Shown here: one piece after another, positions 56,067 to 64,000 of the stretch | Layout of the letters: each line of letters opens with the position of its first letter | Position numbering within the stretch: the first letter of the stretch is position 1 | Source of the DNA: Grifola frondosa | Lineage: Eukaryota; Basidiomycota; Agaricomycetes; Polyporales; Grifolaceae | Direction of reading: 5' to 3' | DNA length: 64,000 nucleotides | Assembly: GCA_001683735.1 (NCBI GenBank) | Contig: LUGG01000011.1 | Span: 1,701,785-1,765,784, forward strand | Position numbers and translations under genes: made by a program | Notes under the pieces: model-generated | Database searches by the model: none | What the model saw: only the letters and a program-made list of their open reading frames with translations | What the model was told of the DNA's origin: nothing

Positions 56067-57371
56067 GGGACCGGTGCGAGTGCATTGGCATGGACCAGAC
56101 TCGCCGTGACCGGAAACCACTCCAGATCACTAGATTTATCCTCCCGCGCTCTCCGTTGATGTCTTTTCCGTCGCGACCACATTTGCCCCCTCGTTCAATT
56201 CGAGTCACTTCAAGTAGCTTCATGGCCAAATCCTTACACAAGCGACACCATTTTTGTAGCACACCGTAACTGCATCGCGAATTTACAAAATACGACGAAG
56301 CCGCAAATGTTGGCTTGGCGAGCCTCATCTCAGGCCGTTCTCGCATCGGCTTGATCTCGCCGACACGTTTCCATCTCCGCGAAATATCAATATTCTCATG
56401 TCGAATTTGAGCGTCAATTGAATTACTTGGCACGAGTATCCTCCAACAAACCTGGGCGAACAAAAGTCTACTCGAGCTTGTGCGACCAAGTACCACCTCC
56501 CATCCCGAATAACAACATACAGACCGAGATGTTCACGCTGCATGCATGAAAGGGCCTAATTTTGCTGCGGTGAGGTTGGTATTGCGACTCGGTGAAGCAT
56601 TGCCGTGGAAATGCATGGCTGCCCGTAATCGTTGCCATTAGCTGCGCATGCTGGGGTGCCTTGAGGTCATGGTCGAGCCCTCACAGAAGATAGCCGCCAA
56701 GTCAACGTTTGTCATGACGGATGATCAGAAAGCGCTTCCTAGCTCCGATGATGAAAACCTTTGAGCAGGCCGTTAGCAAAACATTTGTTGACAGGAATAA
56801 CAGCGCTTACCACGATCAAGGACTGAGAATCGTAGAGTCAGTTTGCACGATATTCGAAACAATGAACAGCGGACACTCGTCAAAGCTGCAATCACAGTCG
56901 CACATCATGCGCCCGTTGTCCAGTCAAGTTCGACTATATTGTGATATCAGAAATTAACAAGGTCTTCGGTGACCGCTCAACTGACGTATCATTGATGAAC
57001 TACTTAACCTTTTTTTATTATACCGAGAATGCATACGGAGAGGTCTTCAATCGCAATTTGTGTCAGGTAACGGTGCATGCTCACTTAGTTTTTCATGCAT
57101 CGAGGAGGATCATGCCATCGATGATATTCGTTCCACGATCTGTTGGGCCAGCGCACTTATGCTTCTCCAATAATCAAAGTTATCGGCCAGGAGTTTTCTC
57201 ATTGTGTTTTTGGGCCATGGTCAGATACGTCAGTGAGTTTTCAGCACTCCTGAGCCCGTTGAGATGACGTCGAGGTATTCGACTGAGAGTGAGTCGAAGG
57301 GAAGCTTGAAGCAGGATAACGTGAAAGCCGTGAAAATATGAATACAGTAAAAACCCTAAATTAGGTGCAAC
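56067..57371. other. Intergenic between divergent genes, no gene seen
   Basis: Short ORFs only. Both promoters (aspartic protease leftwards, 2H-phosphoesterase-like rightwards) should lie here, but I see no convincing core elements. Confidence 0.45.
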
Positions 57372-58701
57372 ATGTCATATATGTCTCCACGTGGTTCGAA
57401 GCCCATGTCGAAAACATGGAATCCACTGCCACATGTCTCTTCGACTGCTTCGACCAGCTACTCCAAACATTCTTCATCTTACGATGGAAACTGCATTTTT
57501 GCTAGACGCGGGCCCGCTGACCATGGGAATCAACGCGGACGTGGTCGTGGGCGCGGACGCTCATGGAGCAGAGGGCGCGGTCGAGGTCGAGGTGAAACGG
57601 CAAACGGTTCTTCAGCTGCTAACAATGCCTCCCCCGGATCAAGCATACCCACACACCACTCGCTTCGAGGACACCCAAGCCAAAATTGACCCACTGTTAG
57701 TCTTCAGTTTGGTGCTCCAACATCTAAGCCTGCTGAATCGACTTAGTCCTAGCTCTCCCCTTGTCAGCTCTTTGTTTTCTCTGTCTATCCTCTCTCCTTG
57801 CTCATATGCCATGGACCTCGGGTGCTAGGGACACATACCTGCGTTGCGACAGATCGTCTCGTCATTCACCGATGCGCTACTGGCAGCATCTCCGGCCATT
57901 CCTGGACTGGACCAATCTGTCGTCATTCCACCGCGACGCTTGCATTTCACGCTCGGCGTAATGGCTCTCGATGCTAGCGATTCTAGTTTGAATGAAGATG
58001 CCCCTGTCGAGCCTTCAACCCCTGCTGCTGTTGTCGCACCGAAGACGCTGGCGACTGCCATCTCGCTACTTAGTACGATAAAACCTCAAATCATGGAGAT
58101 CTTGGGCCAGAATAAACTGAATGTTATGTTGGATAACATGGACATCATGAAGCCTGAGCAACGAGATCTCACAAGGGCTCACATCATGTGGCTTGGTCCC
58201 TCGTTAGATAACGGCAATGCTCAGAGGTTGAAGACGCTCTCTGGTGAGTCTACGGTGTAACAGACACTACTTTCGAGCTTACACAGCGGCGTTAAGAATT
58301 CGTGCACAAGCAGTTCAGGCAGGCGGGTCTTGTAGTGGATGATGGTCGTCCGCTGAAGGTCGGTGGTGTAAAACATTTAAGCAGGTTAGGCAACCTAACA
58401 TTAGCACGATATATCATAGCTACATTGCACCGTGGTGAACACGATCTACCGCAAACCGCGCGGTCGTAATCGACAGCCATTTTCATATGCTTCGGTCCTC
58501 TCATCGGCCGCGCTAGAAGCGGTATCGGTAAATCAACAGATCGAGCGAGATTCAAAAACGCCGGAGTCGGAGGCCCCCGCGAAAGGACCAGTGCGCGTAG
58601 ATTTTGGCGAGTGGAATATCGACGAGATTCAAATTTGCGAAATGGGAAGCTGGGGACCAGAGGGCGAGTATGTCTGTGTAGGGCGGTGCACTCTAGAATG
58701 A
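57372..58701 (+). CDS. 2H-phosphoesterase-like protein (ASCC1/AKAP7 type) with RGG region
   Basis: Member of the 2H superfamily, which acts on RNA ends or cyclic phosphates. The N-terminus starts MSYMSPRGSKPMSKTWNPLP and holds an RG-rich stretch (NQRGRGRGRGRSWSRGRGRG), typical of RNA-binding proteins. The core has RQIVSSFTDALLAASPAIPG and RRLHFTLGVMALD, the first H-x-T. After introns come EFVHKQFRQAGLVVDDGRPL and, at 58424-58450, LHCTVVNTIYRK, the second H-x-T. The end VDFGEWNIDEIQICEMGSWG and EGEYVCVGRCTLE matches the usual C-terminus of the group. The frame between the RG region and the core (57690-57850) is broken and could not be fully repaired. Both catalytic histidines are present. In animals ASCC1 takes part in transcription and alkylation repair; the fungal role is unknown. 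Confidence 0.8.
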
Positions 58702-59031
58702 GGTGAATGCATATATACGTTGACGTCGTGAAGCGGGGGATAGCAGTGTACAGCGAGCACCGCCTTCGAGACGACGGAGAGGACGTTCAGTGACGTGACA
58801 GAGCGTGACTACCGTGACGAGGCGGTGTTTAATTCACACGCACGGGCCCTTCGTATTACGTAACGGGGGTTATTGCTGTGTTTAGTTCATATTGCCGTCG
58901 AGGTTGAAAGACCGCTGAAAAGCCCGCTTCCCTATCATCGCTTGCGACACATCTCCTCCAGCTGCAACCGTCGTCCTCGTCGTCCACCGCATCCTCAACT
59001 CTTTCCCAGTCCACACTCTCTCTTTCCCACG
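58702..59031. other. Intergenic upstream of Rho1
   Basis: 330 bp without a gene. It holds the 3' UTR of the 2H-type gene and the Rho1 promoter. Just before the start at 59035 the tract ctttcccagtccacactctctctttcccac is pyrimidine-rich, as is common before fungal housekeeping genes. Confidence 0.45.
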
Positions 59032-59034
59032 TAA

Positions 59035-60063
59035 TGTCTGAGATCCGCAGGAAGCTTGTTATCGTCGGTATGGTGCTTGTGGAAAGGTCGTATCGTTTAC
59101 GGCGCCGTCGTCGCATATCGTACCATTCTCGTGCTAACTCTCTGTTCCCTGATCTCTAGACCTGTTTGTTGATCGTTTTCTCGAAAGGGACATTCCCAGA
59201 GGTGAGAACTTTTGCTGCCATGTTTTCTGTCTCATCATCCCACCCCAACGTGGCACATCGCTCTTGTGCAATGCTTGGCGCTAATTCCCGTGGCACTATA
59301 CCAGGTCTATGTTCCTACCGTGTTCGAGAACACGTTGCCGATGTGGAGGTCGATGGAAAGCATGTTGAGCTTGCGTTGTGGGATACGGCCGGTCAGGAAG
59401 ACTACGATCGTCTCAGGCCGCTCAGTTACCCCGACTCCCACGTCATCCTCATCTGTTTTGCGGTAGACTCGCCGGATTCTCTGGACAACGTGCAGGAGAA
59501 GGTGCGTTGCCTCTCGATATTTTGTCTTCGCGGCTGACCATTGGTTCGTTGATTTCTTCTATTCGCTCGATCGTACACTCTGGATACAGTGGATTTCTGA
59601 GGTTATGCACTTTTGCGCTGGTCTCCCGATCATCCTTGTTGGCTGCAAGAAGGATCTTAGACGCGACCCAAGAGTTATTGAGGAATTGAGGAAGACGAAT
59701 CAACGGCCTGTCACCCCTGAAGAGGTAAGTCATTCATTCATGTCAACCTTCATTCCTGTATTCGAGTCCGCGCCACTCGGCGATGCGCGCCTTTAGCCAC
59801 ACGTGTGATTACGTCGCGCGCAGCACCTATTTGTCTGTTTTTGCCATCACCCGCTCTACATCACGTACGATTACTGACCATGCTACTCTGTGCGTTTCAT
59901 CCTGCAGGGCATGGCAGTAGCGCAGAAGATCGGCGCCAGACACTATCTGGAATGTTCGGCTAGGACTGGTGAGGGTGTGCGCGAAGTATTCCAATACGCT
60001 ACGCGCGCGGCTCTTCTCAGTCGGCCCAAGGGCGGCAAGAAGCATCACTGCATCGTGTTGTAG
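59035..60063 (+). CDS. rho1: Rho1-type small GTPase
   Basis: Membrane-bound GTP switch controlling cell-wall glucan synthesis and actin polarity. It starts [12 protein letters not shown]. The P-loop GDGACGK spans an intron to [14 protein letters not shown]. The switch I exon begins VYVPTVFEN, followed by [20 protein letters not shown] with switch [22 protein letters not shown]. Later exons have [20 protein letters not shown] (GCKKD guanine motif), RPVTPEE and [20 protein letters not shown] (ECSA). The end [11 protein letters not shown] at 60063 has a polybasic region and CaaX box CIVL, which predicts geranylgeranylation. Two single bases are missing: near 59067 (VG to DGACG) and 59332 (FEN to YVAD). 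Restoring them gives a complete family sequence. Confidence 0.95.
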
Positions 60064-60808
60064 GCCGCGTCATGCACTCGCGCCTTCCCCGCGATCCACT
60101 TTCCTCGACTGGCGTCGACGTCGCGATCGAGCAAGTGCTGTCTTTCGTTGTTCGTAATACCCTGTGTCCGCCCTCCTTCATGACTAGTACTATCTTTGCA
60201 ATGACCGTCATACATCTCATCTCTTCTGCCTCGTACATTGGGTTACGGCCCTCTCATCGTCTCTCACGACTGGTGTCGTCCGTCTTACTGTCTCCGCTAA
60301 ACGCGCATTAAGATACGATTATACTTCTCCTTCTCTCCTATTTTATTTTTGTAAGACGGAATTCACACCATGATTCTATGTTATTATTCCCAACTAAAGC
60401 GAGCGCGGTAAGTTGTAGCTGAGTGATCGCCATGTTTGAGAGCGGACCGCGTGCTAAGCGGAGTTGGGATCAGGCGGCAGCTGTGAATGCGCATCTCCTC
60501 TTGCCACATCGTTGTTGCTTCTTATCCCTGTTCAGTTGAATAATCGCGTTAGTATTCTTGTCGATCAGTACTCCAACGCACTTCTCAGCTCTGTGGTGGA
60601 TATTCAATCGCACGACCTGTAAGTGCGACGTCCAACGGCGGCTGACTGTCCAGGTCGCGCTGTCTAGCACTTCCTGCTAGAGACGGCTGTGCGACGCTCG
60701 TTGGGCGAGTCAGTTGAGTAAAACAGCTTGCATTGTTATTTCGTAGTGGGATTGAAATATAACGTCTAGAATTGTGTCGATCAAATACCGAAGTCCGCGT
60801 CTCCCACC
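60064..60808. other. Intergenic, Rho1 3' UTR and downstream region
   Basis: No gene is supported. An ORF of about 80 codons at 60072-60311 lacks motifs. An A/T-rich stretch at 60300-60390 with ttttatttttgtaag and ttctatgttattattcc may hold polyadenylation signals of Rho1. Confidence 0.45.
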
Positions 60809-61054
60809 GTGATGTCCTTCCATACCTCGAGTGCTCGCCTTGCTCTGGCATCCCCCTCGGTTTCTCTGGAGAAAGGCGCATACCGCTTGCGTGCACCGCG
60901 CACCCGCACGGCTTCTTCCCCCAAATCCAAGCGGCTCCACCGAGACCCCGCTCCAGCGACATACGAGAAACATGCTACCATCCTCATCGCCTTCCTCATC
61001 TCCGCGACTCTAGCAAGTTTTGGTTCAGCGTATTATTTGTTCACTACCAAGTAA
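60809..61054 (+). CDS. Small membrane protein, probably mitochondrial
   Basis: An 81-residue ORF starting MMSFHTSSARLALASPSVSL; the second Met may be the true start. The N-terminus is rich in Ser, Ala and Arg with few acidic residues, like a mitochondrial presequence. A basic stretch (RTRTASSPKSKRLHRD) follows, then PATYEKHATILIAFLISATLA, one membrane helix, and a short tail ending YLFTTK. A possible donor overlaps the stop (ACCAAGTAAG), so more exons may follow. The topology resembles small respiratory-chain assembly or accessory proteins, but no family can be named. Longer antisense ORFs here are rejected as shadows. Confidence 0.5.
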   Translation: MMSFHTSSARLALASPSVSLEKGAYRLRAPRTRTASSPKSKRLHRDPAPATYEKHATILIAFLISATLASFGSAYYLFTTK

Positions 61055-61313
61055 GAGCTTCTACTTTTGCTATACGCGATATCATAGCTCATATTGTTCT
61101 CTGCGGAAACCTCAGCCGCCTGCTTTGAAACGATGAACTGATTATGATTGTCGATATGCTTTCTGAGAGCTATCTATTCTGAGCGAAGGTCGACGTATCT
61201 CATGGTCTCGTTGTTGTCCTGCTATTCCGTATGTTTTCTTGTTGCTTTTCAATGCTATTCATATACCCAGGGCTTTGCACTGAAAACGACAAAGACGGAT
61301 TCTCCTGCATGGT

Positions 61314-61960
61314 CTAGACTCCTTGATCCATTGGCGGAGCTCTGTCGATCCATACAAGGGTCATGAATCCAATTATCGGCGGGTCTACGACGGTACGGCT
61401 TATTTTGGTCCGATACATCCGAGGTGATTGTGTGCATGGGTGTTGGGGAGAGTCCATTCCGTAGAGAACGTATGACGTTTCCTGGTCTTCGATCGTACGG
61501 AGAGATGCTACACTGACGCCGTCGGGAGCCTTGTCGCCTGGTCCCCATTCATAGAATGCGGCTGAAACGTCTGCGTTAGGTTCTTTGTAAAGACTAATCA
61601 TATCTTTGATCTCAATCACTCGGACATTCAAGTGGTAAGGGCCGCATGATAAGTAGCGTGTTTCGCTAAGTGACTCTATGTTGTAACAGGTCACTATGAT
61701 TCTCGCTCTTCAAGAACAATTTCCGGGCAATCCAAAGGCGTCATAAGTTGGCGTATGAACGTAAGTTCCATCTGCGCAACGAATTCTTTGATTAAAACGA
61801 AGCGTATCAGCGACGCCGGCAGCAACAAGTCCTTCCACGGCAATGTTGAGCGAGTTGGAGAATCCATCCGGGTACTTCGTAAGTATATCATCCCCCATCG
61901 TGAGCCCTGCCCGATTCGTCGGCCAACATTCCTACAACAACTGTCTTGGCACTTCGTCAA
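61314..61960 (-). CDS. Possible unknown gene, incomplete model
   Basis: Two minus-strand pieces look coding. The upstream one has MGDDILTKYPDGFSNSLNIA, VEGLVAAGVADTLRFNQRIR and TYVHTPTYDAFGLPGNCS. The downstream one has LNVRVIEIKDMISLYKEPNA, VSAAFYEWGPGDKAPDGVSV and DQETSYVLYGMDSPQHPC. They could be joined by an intron near 61690. I recognise no family and see neither a clear start nor a signal peptide. The even composition and lack of repeats support a gene. Confidence 0.35.
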
Positions 61961-62640
61961 CTACATGGGGCCTCCCCTCTCCGCGCGAGTGCAAGATCGT
62001 CATGGTCGCCGTTGTCACCGGTCCGGCAGCATTCAACGCTCACGTTTCGTGTGATTCAATGCGAGCTTCCGAATGACTGCATTATACATAGCTCCGTGAA
62101 TCGCAAGTTCCTAAGGTTGAGGTATGTCGCCGGGTTCCCGTTCGTTGAACAAACCATGGAGTACGACGTTTTCTACAGTCGTATTATCTCGCCGCTATGA
62201 TCACGCGAATGAGCAAAGTGTGTGTAACGACATCTCACCATATAAATGAAATTGAAGACATTGAAGAAATCAATATCCCCGGGCCTCTGTTCCGGGGTAA
62301 GCCTACACTGCATCACAATATGCTGCGTTCAATTGTAATGCTCCATGCAACTGATCACTTGGATAGTTATCGTTAAATACATCCAGTTGGCGCAATTAAC
62401 CACTTCGTTGTCAGCGAATGGATTCCGTAACATCACTAACATCACGCATGTGAATACAAATATAAAGTGGAATTAGTTGATCCGTCGAATAAGTTATTTA
62501 TGTAAAAGACATACAAGGCAAAACATGCGTGAATAATATCTATGATTACGACCACTATATTATCGGAACAAATCATACCGTGATCTTATCAACTCAGTGA
62601 ATCTAATCTAATCACAGAAAATCATCCAAAGATAATCTTG
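61961..62640. other. A/T-rich intergenic region
   Basis: No gene is seen. It is A/T-rich from 62210 on (gaattgaagacattgaagaaatc and similar), and leads into the repeat-bearing stretch at 62.64 kb. Confidence 0.5.
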
Positions 62641-62646
62641 GACATA

Positions 62647-62908
62647 GCGATGGTGGATAGAAGGCGTGTTGAATGCGAGGTTTAGGACATATTAGTTACG
62701 TGAATTGGAGCGAGGTTTAGGTGAACGTCGACATTAGTTACGCATGTTGAAGTGATCGTTAAGATGGATAATACGCACAGAGTGAACGTTGGTTACAAGA
62801 GATAAGAAAGAAGTTGGACGGTGAGAGATATGCGAGTAAGTAAGTTGAAGCATAGGATAAGAATTCGTTGGACGTGATAAGCGATGGTGGATAGAAGGCG
62901 TGTTGAAT
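62647..62908 (+). repeat. 28-bp perfect direct repeats, 234 bp apart
   Basis: gcgatggtggatagaaggcg followed by tgttgaat occurs at 62647-62674 and again at 62881-62908. The first copy continues into gcgaggtttagg and the second into telomere-like ttaggttaggg. The space between them contains further gcgaggtttagg/cgttggac motifs. Confidence 0.9.
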
Positions 62909-62935
62909 TTAGGTTAGGGTTAGGTTAGGTTAGGT
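62909..62935 (+). repeat. Telomere-like TTAGG(G) units
   Basis: Five units in a row: ttagg, ttaggg, ttagg, ttagg, ttagg. The fungal telomere repeat is TTAGGG; here the sixth base is mostly lost. Unique sequence continues on the right for at least 1 kb, so this is an interstitial tract, not the chromosome end. Related ggttagg(g/t) units recur at 63640-63690. Confidence 0.8.
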
Positions 62936-63367
62936 GGATGCCCGACTGAGCGAGCGAAGCGAGCGAAGGAGGGCTGAGGAGGAGGCAAAAGGAAGTGTCT
63001 TGCCTGAGGGGGCGAAGACGGCTTTCGTCGAATGACTCATCAGCCTATTTGCCTGAGGTTTAAATACCTGTGGGAGTTTAGGGCCGGCTGGCCACTAAGT
63101 TAGTAAGATGTAATCGGTCGCCGAGGGACCCGATAGGGGCCAAGTGGGACGCAGAGCACGATGAAACGTGGTACGATCACCCGCCCGAGCTACCGGCAAC
63201 ACAGCGCCTTTCCAAACTTTACCAGCGAATGAGAATTCGCACTACAATTGCACCACTTGCAATTATCATAATACGTGAGACCGCATTGGTTGCTTATAAT
63301 ACACATGACATAGCGTGTGAACCGGATCAACGTTCCGGTCTATTCTTACCAAGTTAATGTCATGCCG

Positions 63368-63386
63368 ACCGGGCCGAAGGCCCGGT
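63368..63386. other. Perfect 8-bp stem hairpin
   Basis: accgggcc, loop gaa, ggcccggt. It lies in an otherwise gene-free, repeat-bearing stretch. It could be a terminator-like or recombination structure, but no flanking U-run or gene supports a terminator. Confidence 0.6.
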
Positions 63387-63468
63387 GACATAACTTGGCT
63401 TACTCATCGGGTTATTTCTAACCCGTGAGCGCCTCTTATGTAAGCAAAAGCTCGTGTTACTAGCGCCA

Positions 63469-63581
63469 CACGTGACAGTGTACGAAGGGTAACCCCGCGG
63501 GGCGCCTAAGTACGGCACGTGTATTGGTGTGTTCACCTGGCCTACTCACGTGACCTGTCCGGCAGGTCGAGGAATCACGTG
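63469..63581. promoter_or_regulatory. Cluster of four CACGTG boxes
   Basis: CACGTG occurs at 63469-63474, 63516-63521, 63547-63552 and 63576-63581; two have a flanking T (TCACGTG). This palindrome is the core site of fungal bHLH factors such as Cbf1 and Pho4. The nearest ORF is at 63744-63950 on the minus strand, whose 3' side faces the cluster, so it is not an obvious promoter for it. Confidence 0.4.
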
Positions 63582-63743
63582 GGTATGTCATGTGACTTAT
63601 GAAGTCTCGTGCCGATTAAGGCACACATTAGTGTCAGGGTTAGGTATGGTTAGGGTTCCATTAAATCCGGTTAGGTCCGGTTAGGTATGGTTTTGTGGGG
63701 TTTGAACCCATCAAGGGACCGCTGATACACTAAGTGGCACGTA

Positions 63744-63950
63744 TTATGCCCAATCGTCCAGTTCGACTTCATTTAATTCGTCATCAAATGAGCGAGTATT
63801 GAGAACAGTCTTTTTCCACATCGACGCAAAATCGCCAAGATTATAATTGCGTCGTCGGCTTACTAGCCATTTTTTGTTGTGAAATCCTATCGTACCGATA
63901 TCGACCACCCGTTCGAGTTCTTGACTATTGGAATGACCAACCTGTGCCAC
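63744..63950 (-). CDS. Possible 3' part of an unknown gene
   Basis: A 68-codon minus-strand frame with SQELERVVDIGTIGFHNKKW, RRRNYNLGDFASMWKKTVLN and an acidic end FDDELNEVELDDWA. The frame could continue towards the right edge by splicing. I recognise no family. With repeats on its left it could be the end of a mobile-element protein, but nothing proves this. Confidence 0.25.
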   Translation of the reverse strand: MAQVGHSNSQELERVVDIGTIGFHNKKWLVSRRRNYNLGDFASMWKKTVLNTRSFDDELNEVELDDWA

Positions 63951-64000
63951 ACTCGTAAAGGAGAGGCCGGCGCGGTCGGGGACACTCTCTGCCGTGGCAG

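Noticed and set aside
59035..60063. Rho1 as a decayed copy
   Set aside because: Only two one-base gaps occur. All G-box motifs and the CaaX end CIVL are intact.
60585..60999. Minus-strand ORFs of 72-125 codons
   Set aside because: They overlap the small plus-strand membrane protein and show no motifs. The plus frame has a presequence and a membrane helix.
62909..62935. True chromosome end
   Set aside because: Only five degenerate units are present, and unique sequence continues for 1 kb to the right.
63695..63712. tRNA or primer-binding site at tggggtttgaaccca
   Set aside because: It resembles a T-arm, but no acceptor, D or anticodon arm can be folded around it, and no long terminal repeat was found.

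Overview
The window is nuclear DNA from a filamentous basidiomycete, most likely a wood- or litter-associated agaricomycete. Genes carry many 45-70 nt GT..AG introns. A multicopper laccase, a membrane-tethered aspartic protease, F-box family expansions, a Tnp2-type transposase and TTAGGG-like repeats all fit. No species can be named from sequence alone.

Layout, left to right. 1-3550 (minus): a GH15-type six-hairpin glycosidase, cut by the left edge and divided into at least 32 exons, thirteen of them 8-19 nt long. 4.5-6.8 kb (minus): F-box-like gene A. 7.0-8.2 kb (minus): short-chain dehydrogenase. 9.1-17.1 kb: mobile-element block with a Tnp2-like transposase (+), a protein with PSRA tetrapeptide repeats (-) and an unknown companion gene (+). 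A 275-bp MITE with CACTG ends follows. 18.4-20.2 kb (+): mitochondrial complex I 51-kDa subunit. 20.6-21.6 kb: a hAT-like element nested in an older repeat. 22.3-25.5 kb (+): an unknown protein that seems to hold two copies of one domain. 27.1-28.0 kb (+): small secreted protein. 28.9-29.6 kb (-): kinase-like protein. 30.1-32.3 kb (-): laccase. 35.5 kb (+): a 159-aa unknown ORF. 37.8-39.6 kb (+): FAD monooxygenase. 40.9-41.7 kb (-): APH-like protein. 42.7-49.7 kb: GC-rich island with internal direct repeats; its only recognisable gene is a dual-specificity phosphatase at 46.1-46.8 kb (-). 50.3-52.4 kb (+): F-box-like gene B, a paralogue of A. 53.4-56.1 kb (-): aspartic protease. 57.4-58.7 kb (+): 2H-phosphoesterase-like protein. 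59.0-60.1 kb (+): Rho1 GTPase. 60.8 kb (+): small, probably mitochondrial, membrane protein. 62.6-63.7 kb: repeats with telomere-like units, a hairpin and four CACGTG boxes.

Reading frames need care. Nearly every conserved gene (complex I 51-kDa, Rho1, laccase, FAD monooxygenase, phosphatase, GH15, transposase) reads well only if single missing bases are allowed. All breaks I resolved are one-base deletions and they hit essential genes, so I read them mainly as assembly indels, not pseudogenisation. Exon borders were placed by hand from splice signals and family motifs.

The genes form no operon or obvious pathway cluster. They are a mix of housekeeping genes (complex I, Rho1), saprotroph-type enzymes (laccase, GH15, oxidoreductases) and expanding or mobile families.
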